Under the pieces are notes generated by a model, which saw only the letters and a program-made list of their open reading frames with translations, was not told the origin of the DNA and did no database searches. Position numbers and translations under genes: made by a program. A stretch of DNA of 32,376 nucleotides. It comes from an uncultured Clostridia bacterium. GTDB lineage: Bacteria; Bacillota; Clostridia; TANB77; CAG-508. The stretch is taken from assembly GCA_944386325.1 (NCBI GenBank), contig CALXAP010000005.1:1-32376 (forward strand). The letters run 5' to 3'. Positions within the stretch are counted from its first letter, which is position 1, and the number at the start of each line of letters is the position of its first letter. Below, piece by piece: positions 7,276-14,863 of the stretch.

Positions 7276-7848
7276 TCTTCCGCAATTTATTTGATATAAA
7301 TACTTCCAAAATTATTTATAATGATATGTAATATAAACATCTATGGAGGTATTTTAAATGGAAGAGATAATAAAAAAATTAGATAAAAACTTAAGAGTTA
7401 TAGGTTATAGATATGAAGGAGATAATTTAATTATAGATATTGAAAGCACTACTAACACAGGAATTTGTCCATCTTGTTTTAAACAATCCTCTAGGATACA
7501 TTCTAGATATATTCGTCAAATAAAGGACTTACCTATTCAAGAATATAAAGTTATATTAAATTTGAAAACAAAAATATTTTTTTGTAAAAATAAAGAATGT
7601 AAAGTAAAAAAGTTTTCTGAGCAATTTGACTTTATTGAAACTCATTCAAGAATGACTAAAAGGTTAGAAAGTCAAATAATAAAAACTTCTAAATCAATGA
7701 GTGCAAGAGCATCAAAAGAAGTAATAAATAATGGATTAGTAAAAATATCAGATGATACAATATTAAGATTGTTAAAAAAAAACAATAATAAAAATAAATA
7801 AAAATGAAATTACAAAAGTATGTATAGATGATTTTGCAATAAAAAAAC
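7276..7848 (+). mobile_element. ISL3-family insertion sequence remnant
   Basis: The element begins near TCTTCCGCA (7276-7284), then N6 and TTGAT, which resembles an ISL3 terminal repeat. It carries the start of an ISL3 transposase and stops at an abrupt junction at about 7848. The right half is missing. A second copy of the same end motif (TCTTCCGCA, N6, TTGAT at 7852-7871) stands in the same orientation right at the junction. The exact outer boundary is uncertain. Confidence 0.6.
7358..7848 (+). pseudogene. ISL3-family transposase, N-terminal part
   Basis: ATG 7358 follows a TGGAGG site. The first 147 residues contain the ISL3 N-terminal zinc-binding region: CPSC, then SRYIRQIKDLPIQEYKV, then FFCKNKECKVKKFSEQF, with the four cysteines in place. 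A helix-turn-helix-like stretch follows. The frame stops at TAA 7799-7801. A shifted frame continues NEITKVCIDDFAIKKR, the conserved start of the DDE catalytic domain with its first Asp, up to about 7848, where homology ends. A whole transposase of this family has about 400 or more residues, so this copy is frameshifted and truncated, and cannot be active. Confidence 0.85.
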
Positions 7849-8138
7849 GGCTCTTCCGCACATTACTTGATTAGTATTAACGAAAGTCCTTGATTTTAGT
7901 AAATTAAAATTGTATTTGTTATAATAAAAAATTTATGATAATATAATTAACAATTTTTATTATATGTATGAGTAGTAAAAATGGTGATATTGCAAAAGCA
8001 CAAGTGGAATATATGCCAGTAATTAATATTTTACAAAAAAGTATTGTTTAATAGACATAAAATTTTCAAATGTAGTAGTAAAATTTGAAAAAATGTGATA
8101 AAATATACATATCATATATAAGAAAGGTTGTGAGAAAT
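7849..8138 (+). other. Remnant region between the IS and the toxin-antitoxin genes
   Basis: The stretch starts with an ISL3-like end motif (7852-7871). It then holds AT-rich sequence and a 27-codon open frame at 7968-8051 (MSSKNGDIAKAQVEYMPV...) that I do not recognise and that lacks a ribosome binding site; it may be a fragment of a lost gene. Nothing else can be supported here. Confidence 0.4.
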
Positions 8139-8384
8139 ATGCAGATTACAACTCAAGAAGTAGAAAAAACATTGAATAAATATGAAGAAATAGATGAGCC
8201 AATATTCGTAAAAAGAGATAACAAAACTGATGTGGTAATTTTAAGTATGAAAGAATATAAAGAAAAATTACAAGAATTAGAAATTATAAAACATTTACAA
8301 AAATCAGAAGAAGATATAAAAAATGGTAGAACAACACAAGCATCAGAATTTTTTAAAGAATTGAGGACAGAATATGGATATTAG
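8139..8384 (+). CDS. Phd/YefM-type antitoxin
   Basis: The product is an 81-residue antitoxin that would bind its own promoter through the N-terminal domain and neutralise the toxin encoded next. It begins MQITTQEVEKTLNKYEEIDEP, followed by IFVKRDNKTDVVILSMKEYKEKL, the beta-hairpin and helix typical of the Phd/YefM fold. A charged C-terminal tail would wrap the toxin. ATG 8139 is chosen over the upstream in-frame ATG 8085, because AGAAAGG lies shortly before it and the family begins at this point. It overlaps the toxin gene by 11 bp, the usual coupling of such pairs. Confidence 0.85.
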   Translation: MQITTQEVEKTLNKYEEIDEPIFVKRDNKTDVVILSMKEYKEKLQELEIIKHLQKSEEDIKNGRTTQASEFFKELRTEYGY

Positions 8385-8697
8385 TAATCAGTACCAAGTA
8401 GAGTTTACTGACGAATGTAAAAGAGAAATTAGAAAAATATATAACTATATAAAAGAAGATTTATATGCAGAACAGGTAGCACAAAATTTAATGATAAAAG
8501 TTGAAGAGTATACGAGTAATTTATCTTATGCACCAAGAATATATGCAGAAATAGATAAATACAGAGGTACAGATAGAATTTATCGAAGAATAGTCATTAA
8601 TAATTATGTGATTCTATATACAATTGAGGAAGAAACCAAAAAAGTATTTGTGTCACATATGTACTATGGTGGTAGTGATTACATAAATAAAATATAA
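8374..8697 (+). CDS. RelE/ParE-family toxin
   Basis: The product is a 107-residue toxin of the RelE/ParE superfamily, which acts either by cutting ribosome-bound mRNA (RelE) or by inhibiting gyrase (ParE). It has the family's order: beta strand QYQVEFTDECKREI, two helices (KIYNYIKEDLYAEQVAQNLM), then strands with YRRIVINNYVILYTI and VFVSHMYYGGSDY. The Arg-rich YRR and the terminal Y-x-x-x-D-Y match both branches, so the target cannot be decided. It overlaps the antitoxin gene and is followed by a terminator. The frame is intact, unlike the genes around it. Confidence 0.85.
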   Translation: MDISNQYQVEFTDECKREIRKIYNYIKEDLYAEQVAQNLMIKVEEYTSNLSYAPRIYAEIDKYRGTDRIYRRIVINNYVILYTIEEETKKVFVSHMYYGGSDYINKI

Positions 8698-8704
8698 ATA
8701 ATTC

Positions 8705-8735
8705 AGAACATTTACAAAAAAGTAGATGTTCTTTT
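8705..8735 (+). terminator. Terminator of the toxin-antitoxin operon
   Basis: AGAACATTTAC (8705-8715) and GTAGATGTTCT (8722-8732) form an 11-bp stem with one G-U pair around six A. TTTT follows. Confidence 0.75.
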
Positions 8736-8740
8736 AATTT

Positions 8741-8938
8741 GTAAGAAAAATAAGTGTAAATAATATAACATTTGGATACGATGGAAGTTATAATAATATA
8801 TTTGAAAATGTAACATTTAATATAGATACAGATTGGAAATTAGGGCTAATAGGAAGAAATGGAAAGGGGAAAACAACATTTCTGAAATTATTACAAGGAA
8901 AATATGAATATAAAGGGAAAATTTTATTGAAACGATAA
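8741..8938 (+). pseudogene. Lsa-type ABC-F ribosome protection protein, N-terminal fragment
   Basis: The frame reads ISVNNITFGYDGSYNNIFENV..., then DTDWKLGLIGRNGKGKTTFL with an intact Walker A (GRNGKGKTT), and stops at TAA 8936-8938 after about 65 residues. The pattern DGSYxNIFENVxFxIDTDWKLG is that of the Lsa/Vga-like ABC-F proteins, which protect ribosomes from lincosamides, streptogramin A and pleuromutilins. Whole proteins have about 490-530 residues. Here the start codon is lost (no ATG before ISVNN) and everything after the first Walker A is gone. No resistance can come from this copy. Confidence 0.8.
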
Positions 8939-8939
8939 A

Positions 8940-9170
8940 AAAGCAATTCAATCTTGTGAAAATGCTAGCATAGAAGTTGATAACCATTTTCGTGAGGTCA
9001 CGAAAATGGTACAAATAGGCTCAGGTGCAAGAAGAAATTTACAAGACTATATGCTAACAAGATATGCTTGTTATCTAATTGCTCAAAATGGAGATTCTAA
9101 AAAAGAAGAAATCGCATTTGCACAAACATATTTTGCATTACAGACTAGAAAACAAGAAATAGCGGGTTGA
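8940..9170 (+). pseudogene. dinD: DinD (DNA-damage-inducible protein D) fragment
   Basis: The frame from 8940 to TGA 9168-9170 reads KAIQSCENASIEVDNHFREV, then TKMVQIGSGARRNLQDY, then the very conserved LTRYACYLIAQNGDSKKEEI and FAQTYFALQTRKQE. This is the central part of DinD, a protein of unknown biochemical role induced by the SOS response in E. coli and common on mobile DNA. Full-length DinD has about 270-280 residues, so only a quarter remains, without start or C-terminus. It abuts the ABC-F fragment directly, a junction of two unrelated broken genes. A perfect 13-bp inverted repeat lies inside (8983-9010). Confidence 0.85.
8983..9010. repeat. Perfect 13-bp inverted repeat in the dinD remnant
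   Basis: ACCATTTTCGTGA (8983-8995) and TCACGAAAATGGT (8998-9010) are exact reverse complements separated by GG. The palindrome lies within the conserved HFREVTKMV coding stretch. Confidence 0.85.
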
Positions 9171-9193
9171 GGTTCCAATTTGGAACCTCATGT
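9168..9193. terminator. Terminator hairpin after the dinD remnant
   Basis: TGAGGTTCC (9168-9176) and GGAACCTCA (9182-9190) are perfect complements around AATTT, followed by TGTTT. It lies at the 3' end of both the remnant region and the convergent asnB, so it might serve either strand. Confidence 0.65.
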
Positions 9194-9249
9194 TTAAAAA
9201 TTAGATAGATTATAGTTCAATCTTAGGTTTATACTTCTCAAGCCACATA

Positions 9250-11061
9250 TTAACCTGACACAAATATGCCATAAGCTGAGGACCGAGTCATTAATTGCCC
9301 AAACCATGGTCTTGCAAATGCTCTTCCATCTGTTTTAACTATTTCTTCTATGTGTTCTTTATTTAGTAAATCGAAAATAGGTGCATTTGGTTTAGATAAA
9401 ATAGTATCATATAAAATAGATTTAACTTTAGATAAATAATTAGGATTATGTGTTTTAGGATATGGACTCTTTTTTCTATAGACAATTTCATCAGGAAGAT
9501 AATCTTTCATAATATATCTAAGTAATCCTTTTTCTCTTCCATTTAAAGCTTTAGTTTCCCATGGAATATTCCAAACATATTCAACTAATCTATAATCACA
9601 AAACGGAACACGAACTTCAAACCCATTATACATAGACATTCTATCTGTCCTATCTAATAAGGTTTGCATAAACCAATTTAAATTTAGGTGAAATATTTTT
9701 CTTTTTTGTGCGGTTTCTTTTGAATCGCAATCTAAAATCTCTACTTCATTTAAACTTTCTTGATATTTATAATCAATATATTCTTTTAAATTTATTTTTT
9801 TGGCTATATCTTTATTTAATAGATTTTGTCTTTCTGAAATTGCAATAGACCAAGGAAAAGTATTACTTTTCAAAGCATCTTCTCTAAAAAACCAAGGATA
9901 TCCACCAAAAACTTCATCTGCACATTCTCCAGATATAGCAACAGTTGCTTCCTTTTTTATGTTTTTACAAAATAAAAGAAAAGATGAATCAACATCTGCC
10001 ATACCAGGCATATCTCTGGCTATCATGGCTTCATATAAATTATCAGCAAGTTCTGGAGTATCAATAAATATAGTGTGATGATTTGTATTTAATGTATTTG
10101 TCATTATATCTATATAATATTTATCTGAATTAGGTTGAAAATCACTTTTAACAAAATTTTTATCATTATCTATATAATCAACAGAATAAGTATTAAGTGT
10201 AGGTAAGTTATTATTTTTGTAATAATCACTTGCAAATTTTGTTATAATACTTGAATCAAGCCCACCAGAAAGCATTGTACAAAGAGGTACATCAGAAACT
10301 AATTGTCTTTGGATAGAATCTTCTAATAAGAATTTTGTTTTGTTACAAGTTTCAGAAAAAGAATCTGTATGTTTTTTACTTTTTAAAGACCAATATTTTT
10401 GAGTATTAAAACCAGAAGAGTTAAATATAGCAAAATGAGCAGGTTTGATTTCATATATATTTTTAAATACGGTTTTACCAGGTGAGTGTGCTGGACCAAT
10501 TCCGAATAATTCGCATAAACCAGTTTTGTCAACAGTGGCATTAACTTCAGGGTGTTCTAATATACATTTTATTTCTGAACCAAAAATTATATTATTATTA
10601 ATTAAAGTATAATATAATGGTTTTACTCCGAAATGGTCTCTTGCTAAAAATAATTCTTTTTTATTTTTATTCCATATAGCAAAAGCAAATATTCCATTTA
10701 GTTTATTAACAACATTATAACCAAAATATATAAATGATTTTAATAAAACCTCTGTATCACAATGTCCTTTAAAGGAAAAACCAGCTTCAATGAGTTCTTC
10801 TTTTAGTTCTTTAGTATTGTAGATTTGACCATTATAAACAATTATGTAATCATTATCATTATAAGTTTCAAGCATTGGTTGTTTTCCACCATCAGGATCA
10901 ATGACAATTAATCTTCTTTGACCTAAACAAACATTAGTATCTATATAATAACCTTCTTCATCAGGACCTCTTTTACTTATTATATTAGTCATATTATTTA
11001 ATACATATTTATAACTAGAAATATCTTTGGTTAAATTAACAAAACCTGTAATTCCACACAT
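9250..11061 (-). CDS. asnB: Asparagine synthetase (glutamine-hydrolysing)
   Basis: The enzyme makes asparagine from aspartate, glutamine and ATP in the cytoplasm. It has 603 residues, normal for AsnB. The N-terminal glutaminase domain begins Met-Cys-Gly-Ile with the nucleophile Cys2, exposed after removal of Met1. It continues with RGPDEEG, GQRRLIVIDPDGGKQPM, YNGQIYN and GHCDTEVLL, which bind glutamine. The synthetase domain carries the ATP PP-loop SGGLDSS at 265-271 and later SGECADEVFGGYPWF. The start is set by TGGAGGTAAAC before ATG. It is transcribed alone on the minus strand, and a long hairpin separates its start from rpmF. Some AsnB-type proteins amidate cell-wall or glycan intermediates; the sequence shows a standard AsnB and no evidence for that alternative. 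Confidence 0.95.
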   Translation of the reverse strand: MCGITGFVNLTKDISSYKYVLNNMTNIISKRGPDEEGYYIDTNVCLGQRRLIVIDPDGGKQPMLETYNDNDYIIVYNGQIYNTKELKEELIEAGFSFKGHCDTEVLLKSFIYFGYNVVNKLNGIFAFAIWNKNKKELFLARDHFGVKPLYYTLINNNIIFGSEIKCILEHPEVNATVDKTGLCELFGIGPAHSPGKTVFKNIYEIKPAHFAIFNSSGFNTQKYWSLKSKKHTDSFSETCNKTKFLLEDSIQRQLVSDVPLCTMLSGGLDSSIITKFASDYYKNNNLPTLNTYSVDYIDNDKNFVKSDFQPNSDKYYIDIMTNTLNTNHHTIFIDTPELADNLYEAMIARDMPGMADVDSSFLLFCKNIKKEATVAISGECADEVFGGYPWFFREDALKSNTFPWSIAISERQNLLNKDIAKKINLKEYIDYKYQESLNEVEILDCDSKETAQKRKIFHLNLNWFMQTLLDRTDRMSMYNGFEVRVPFCDYRLVEYVWNIPWETKALNGREKGLLRYIMKDYLPDEIVYRKKSPYPKTHNPNYLSKVKSILYDTILSKPNAPIFDLLNKEHIEEIVKTDGRAFARPWFGQLMTRSSAYGIFVSG

Positions 11062-11111
11062 TGTTTACCTCCAAATAAAGTTTTATAATTATATATTACA
11101 ATTCATGGTTA

Positions 11112-11213
11112 AAATTTATATGTTAGATTTTTTGAGAATAGCTCTGTAGAACGGGCGAACGCTGTTCGCCCGCGCTACAAAGTTATTTCTCAAAAAATTC
11201 AATATATAATTTT
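11112..11213. repeat. 102-nt near-perfect hairpin with GC-rich core
   Basis: The innermost arms are CGGGCGAAC (11152-11160) and GTTCGCCCG (11164-11172) around GCT. Pairing continues outwards through TGTAG/CTACA (11145-11149 with 11175-11179), AGAATA-type arms with one bulged T, and TTTTTTG/CAAAAAA. It reaches ATATAT-rich outer arms ending at about 11112 and 11213. A few mismatches, G-U pairs and one bulge interrupt about 45 bp of stem. The GC-rich core stands out in this AT-rich genome. The right half recurs near 22745-22800. It lies in the 306-bp gap between the divergent asnB and rpmF genes; the rest of that gap holds the rpmF promoter. Confidence 0.85.
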
Positions 11214-11267
11214 AGCTGTGAATAATAACACAAATATATATTAGTATATGTAAATTTGATATAAGTA

Positions 11268-11296
11268 TTGACAAAAATAAAAAATACTTGTATACT
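11268..11296 (+). promoter_or_regulatory. Promoter of rpmF
   Basis: TTGACA (11268-11273), a 17-bp spacer and TATACT (11291-11296). This gives a leader of about 65 nt before the ribosome binding site of rpmF. Confidence 0.8.
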
Positions 11297-11367
11297 TTTA
11301 TAAGGATTTATAAGTTAGTAATTTTTACATACATATAGATAAATATGTACTAGAGGAGGGAAAAAAG

Positions 11368-11550
11368 ATGGCACAACCAAAAAGAAGATGGTCAAAAGCA
11401 AGAACAGGACATAAAAGATCAACATGGAAATTAGAAAATCAAAATTTGGCTACATGTAAACATTGTCATGAACCAGTATTACAACACAGAGTATGTTCAA
11501 ATTGCGGATATTATAATGGAAAAGAAATAATAGAAAAAAAAGCTGAATAA
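11368..11550 (+). CDS. rpmF: 50S ribosomal protein L32
   Basis: This is a small zinc-ribbon protein of the large ribosomal subunit, 60 residues. The N-terminus MAQPKRRWSKARTGHKRSTW is close to the family consensus. Two CxxC pairs, CKHC and CSNCG, form the zinc site, so this is the zinc-binding type rather than a cysteine-free paralogue. GAGGAGGG lies 8 bases before ATG 11368. It has its own promoter upstream and a terminator just after the stop, making it a single-gene unit. Confidence 0.97.
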   Translation: MAQPKRRWSKARTGHKRSTWKLENQNLATCKHCHEPVLQHRVCSNCGYYNGKEIIEKKAE

Positions 11551-11581
11551 ATATACAAGTAAGACTTGTATATTTTTTTTT
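11551..11581 (+). terminator. Terminator of rpmF
   Basis: ATATACAAGT (11551-11560) and ACTTGTATAT (11564-11573) are perfect complements around AAG and run into eight T. Confidence 0.85.
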
Positions 11582-11632
11582 GTTATAGTATTATATTATT
11601 GGAAAAAGGAAATAATATTCGAGGTGATATTT

Positions 11633-11944
11633 TTGGAGGATATTATAAAGGAAATTATAGATATAGATAATTATGCAAAACAAATAATAGAAAGTATAGT
11701 AAATAAAAATAATAATATAGAAGAAAATATAGAAAAAGAAATAAAAAATATAAAAAATAATATAGATTTAGAAGTTGAAAATCTCTTAAAAAAAGAGCAG
11801 GATAAATATGATTTGAAATTAAATGAATATAGTCAGGTAAATAATAGAGAAGAAAAGTTAAGAATAGAAGAATTTGAAAAAAAATATAATTTAGAAAAAG
11901 ATAAATTAGTAAATGAAATATGTAATTATATAATATATAATTAA
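11633..11944 (+). CDS. V/A-type ATPase small stalk subunit (G/H-like coiled coil)
   Basis: The product has 103 residues, is almost entirely helical and highly charged (repeated EEN, KEI, KKEQDKYDLK), and has no membrane segment. This is the look of the small peripheral-stalk subunit (G/AtpH/NtpF) that pairs with subunit E to hold the ATPase head to subunit I. Assignment rests on its place as first gene of the ATPase operon, 11 bp before subunit C, rather than on a motif. Translation most likely starts at TTG 11633, because GAGGTGAT (11621-11628) is placed for it; the GTG at 11624 lies inside that site. A possible promoter, TTGTAT (11566-11571) with a 17-bp spacer and TATTAT (11589-11594), overlaps the rpmF terminator. 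Confidence 0.7.
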   Translation: MEDIIKEIIDIDNYAKQIIESIVNKNNNIEENIEKEIKNIKNNIDLEVENLLKKEQDKYDLKLNEYSQVNNREEKLRIEEFEKKYNLEKDKLVNEICNYIIYN

Positions 11945-11955
11945 AGAGGTGTGTA

Positions 11956-12954
11956 ATGTCAGATTTAAAGAAATTTGCACATGTAAATGCTAAAATAAAA
12001 GGAATGTATGGCAAAAAAATTAATAATGATGAATATATGGAATTAATAAAGCAAACAGATTTAGAAGGAATAGCAATAATATTAAAAGAGAAATTTGATT
12101 ACTTAAAAAATTTAGATGAGAATGAGCCAAAAAGAGAACAAATAGAATTATTATTAAAAATGGATTTGGTTAATGATGTTGTAAAAATTGAAAAAGTGTT
12201 AGATGATAATTCAAAAAGAATTTTAAAACTATATATGGAAAAATATAAGATTGAATACATTAAAAATAGATATATGTATTTAATGTTAGGAAAGAAACAA
12301 GAGATAAATAAAATAAGAAATCTAAGTGAATTATATAAAGAAATTGATGAACTAGATTCTTGTAGAAATTTACAAGAATTTTTTGAATTTATAAAATATA
12401 CAGAATATAATGAAATATTCTCAAAGTATAGTAATGAGTATTTTGGCCCAGAAAATAAATCATTGTTTAAATTAGAAAATGAATTAGAAAGAATGTATTT
12501 TGAAAATCTATATAAAGATATAAAAAAAACAAAAGAAAATAGTGTAAAAGATATTATTGGTAAGCAAATAGATTTATACAATGTTTTATGGATATATAGA
12601 TCGCAAAAGTATTATGGATTTTCTAGTGAGATAAAAGAAAATTTAATACAGGTAAATTATAAATTAACTAAGCAAGAAATAGATAGATTATTATCTGGTC
12701 AGAATTATGTAGAGATTTTAGAGAAGAATATATATAAAAGTGTTTTAAAATATGAAGGAAATTTAGAAGAGAAAATTAAAAAATATTTAAATGCATTATA
12801 TATTAAAAAATTAAAAACAGATATGTTTGATATATCTATAGTAATGTCATATGTAGAGCTAAAACAACAACAAATAAAAAATATAATCAATATAATAGAA
12901 GGCGTAAGATATGATATAAACAGGCAAGATATACAGAAGAAAATTATTTACTAG
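11956..12954 (+). CDS. V/A-type ATPase subunit C
   Basis: The product is the subunit that links the central rotor axle to the membrane ring (NtpC/AtpC, equivalent of eukaryotic subunit d), 332 residues. It begins KKFAHVNAKIKGMYGKKI, which resembles the family's YxxxNARIRxMxxxLL start, and is all helical, as the funnel-shaped subunit is. Recurrent helices with EYNEIFSKY and LWIYRSQKYYGFS match the duplicated C-subunit pattern of conserved aromatic residues; IYRSKKYY is a family hallmark. AGAGGTG lies shortly before ATG 11956. It is followed after 11 bp by subunit I. Placement of C near the front of the operon differs from the enterococcal order F-I-K-E-C-G-A-B-D. Confidence 0.88.
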   Translation: MSDLKKFAHVNAKIKGMYGKKINNDEYMELIKQTDLEGIAIILKEKFDYLKNLDENEPKREQIELLLKMDLVNDVVKIEKVLDDNSKRILKLYMEKYKIEYIKNRYMYLMLGKKQEINKIRNLSELYKEIDELDSCRNLQEFFEFIKYTEYNEIFSKYSNEYFGPENKSLFKLENELERMYFENLYKDIKKTKENSVKDIIGKQIDLYNVLWIYRSQKYYGFSSEIKENLIQVNYKLTKQEIDRLLSGQNYVEILEKNIYKSVLKYEGNLEEKIKKYLNALYIKKLKTDMFDISIVMSYVELKQQQIKNIINIIEGVRYDINRQDIQKKIIY

Positions 12955-12965
12955 GAGGTTAAAAA

Positions 12966-14861
12966 ATGGCAATTGAAGAGATGAAACTACTTAGTGTTGT
13001 TGGAAAAGAAAAATATATTGATAATTTTATAGCTGAATATCTAATAGATTGTGGAATACAACCAGAAGATGCAATAAAGGTATTTGATAAAGGATGGAAA
13101 TTATCATATTTTAATTATGATAATAGAGCAAGAAATCTACAAAAACAATGCAAAGAAGCTATGAAAGTTTTAGAAATGCAAGAAGTAGAACATCAGGAAA
13201 AAGTTAAATTAGATGAAACTATAGAAGCATTATCAGAACATTTGGAGGATGTTTGTGAAAATATTACAAATTTAAAAAAATACATTATCCATAAAAATGA
13301 TTTAGTAGATAATCTTAATGAAAAAATTGAAATAATAAAACATTTAGAAAAAATAAATGTAAATTTAAAAGATTTATATAATTTAAGATATATGCGTTTT
13401 AGGTTTGGAAAGATAAATAAATTAAACTATGAAAAACATTATGAAGATATTCAAAATTTAAAAGCAATTGTATTTGAAGTAGAAGAAGAAAATGATGATC
13501 TATGGATAATATATTTAACAACTGATAATTATAGTAAAGAAGTAGATAGCTTTTTTAATATAGCTAAGTTTGAAAGAATATGGTTACCATCAGAAATTGA
13601 AGATATTCCAGCAGAATATTTGGAAAGAGCAAAAGATAGACTAAATAAAGCAAAATCGGAATTAGAAGATGCAATAAGTACATTTAATATAGCAAAAAAA
13701 GAATATAAAATGCAATTATCAAAAATGTACCAAAAAATTAATTTATATATGAAAATAAGTAATGTAAAAAAGTATATGGCACATGATAATAAAGGGAATT
13801 TTTATATTGTAGGTTGGATACCAACTAGTAATTTAGAACAAATTATACCAAAGTTAGATAAGGAAAAAGATATAGATTATGTAGTTAAATCGCACATGGA
13901 AGTGGAAAATATTCCTCCAACTAGTATGAAGAATAGTAAATTATTTAAACCATTTGAAGAGATAGTTAAAATGTATGGACTTCCAAATTATACAGAATTA
14001 GATCCAACTAAATTTGTAGCTATTACAGCATTTCTAATGTTTGGATTCATGTTTGGAGATGTAGGACATGGTTTAATATTATTAATAATAGCAATAATAT
14101 TAAGTAGGAGAAAATCAAAACTAGGACCAGTATTAATTTTTGGTGGTATTTCTTCAATAATATTTGGAGTTTTATATGGAAGTGTTTTTGGAAAAGAAGA
14201 TATAATACCTCAAATTTTAATAAGTCCAATGGAAGATATTCAAACAATGCTTATTGCGGGTATTGGAATAGGTGTAGTACTGATATTGATTTCTATGATA
14301 TTAAATATAATAAATGCTATTAAAAATAAAAATAAGGCAAAAATATTTTTCGATTCAAATGGAATAGCTGGTATTATATTTTATATTACAGCATTATCTA
14401 CAATAATAGGTTTTGCAATGAATGGAAAAATTAATATATCAGTTGGAATAATAGTTGTTTTAATAGTTATACCATTAATTCTAATTTTATTTAAGGATAA
14501 ATTAGAAGGCTGGATGGATAAAAAGAAGCAAAAAACAAAAATTTCTTTTGTTGAAAAATTTTTTGAATTGTTTGAAATGCTATTATCATTTATAAGTAAT
14601 ACGATATCATTTGTTAGGCTAGCAGCTTTTGCAATAAACCACGTAGGACTTTGTATGGCAGTGTATATATTATCAGATATGGTCGGCGGTGCAGGTAGTA
14701 TTATTGTTGATATAATAGGAAATATAATTGTGATAGCATTAGAAGGTTTAATTGTATCAATACAAGTTTTAAGACTAGAATATTATGAATTATTTAGTAG
14801 ATTTTATTCAGGTGATGGTAGAGAATATGTACCAATTAATAATGAGAAAGAGGAGATTTAA
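12966..14861 (+). CDS. V/A-type ATPase subunit I (membrane stator)
   Basis: This is the large stator subunit that carries the ion half-channels and anchors the peripheral stalks, 631 residues. Residues 1 to about 340 form the soluble arm with long coiled coils (for example 70-110 and 215-250). From about 355 the membrane part begins with FVAITAFLMFGFMFGDVGHG, the strongest family signature, followed by about seven helices. The conserved Arg that faces the rotor glutamate is seen in SFVRLAAFAINHVGL (about residue 551), and LRLEYYELFSRFYSGDGREY closes the protein as in the family. AGGAGG stands 5-6 bases before ATG 12966. The ring subunit K follows directly after two bases, so translation of the two is probably coupled. 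Confidence 0.95.
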   Translation: MAIEEMKLLSVVGKEKYIDNFIAEYLIDCGIQPEDAIKVFDKGWKLSYFNYDNRARNLQKQCKEAMKVLEMQEVEHQEKVKLDETIEALSEHLEDVCENITNLKKYIIHKNDLVDNLNEKIEIIKHLEKINVNLKDLYNLRYMRFRFGKINKLNYEKHYEDIQNLKAIVFEVEEENDDLWIIYLTTDNYSKEVDSFFNIAKFERIWLPSEIEDIPAEYLERAKDRLNKAKSELEDAISTFNIAKKEYKMQLSKMYQKINLYMKISNVKKYMAHDNKGNFYIVGWIPTSNLEQIIPKLDKEKDIDYVVKSHMEVENIPPTSMKNSKLFKPFEEIVKMYGLPNYTELDPTKFVAITAFLMFGFMFGDVGHGLILLIIAIILSRRKSKLGPVLIFGGISSIIFGVLYGSVFGKEDIIPQILISPMEDIQTMLIAGIGIGVVLILISMILNIINAIKNKNKAKIFFDSNGIAGIIFYITALSTIIGFAMNGKINISVGIIVVLIVIPLILILFKDKLEGWMDKKKQKTKISFVEKFFELFEMLLSFISNTISFVRLAAFAINHVGLCMAVYILSDMVGGAGSIIVDIIGNIIVIALEGLIVSIQVLRLEYYELFSRFYSGDGREYVPINNEKEEI

Positions 14862-14863
14862 TT

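Noticed and set aside
7968..8051. A 27-codon open frame (MSSKNGDIAKAQVEY...)
   Set aside because: The composition looks protein-like, but there is no ribosome site and I recognise no family; noted only as possible debris.
9800..10078. Plus-strand open frame of 92 codons inside asnB
   Set aside because: It is antisense to the conserved asnB coding region and has no features of its own.
11655..12581. Long minus-strand open frames opposite the first ATPase genes
   Set aside because: They are rich in Leu, Ile, Tyr and Phe as expected for the complement of AT-rich Lys/Glu/Asn/Ile codons; no ribosome sites fit.
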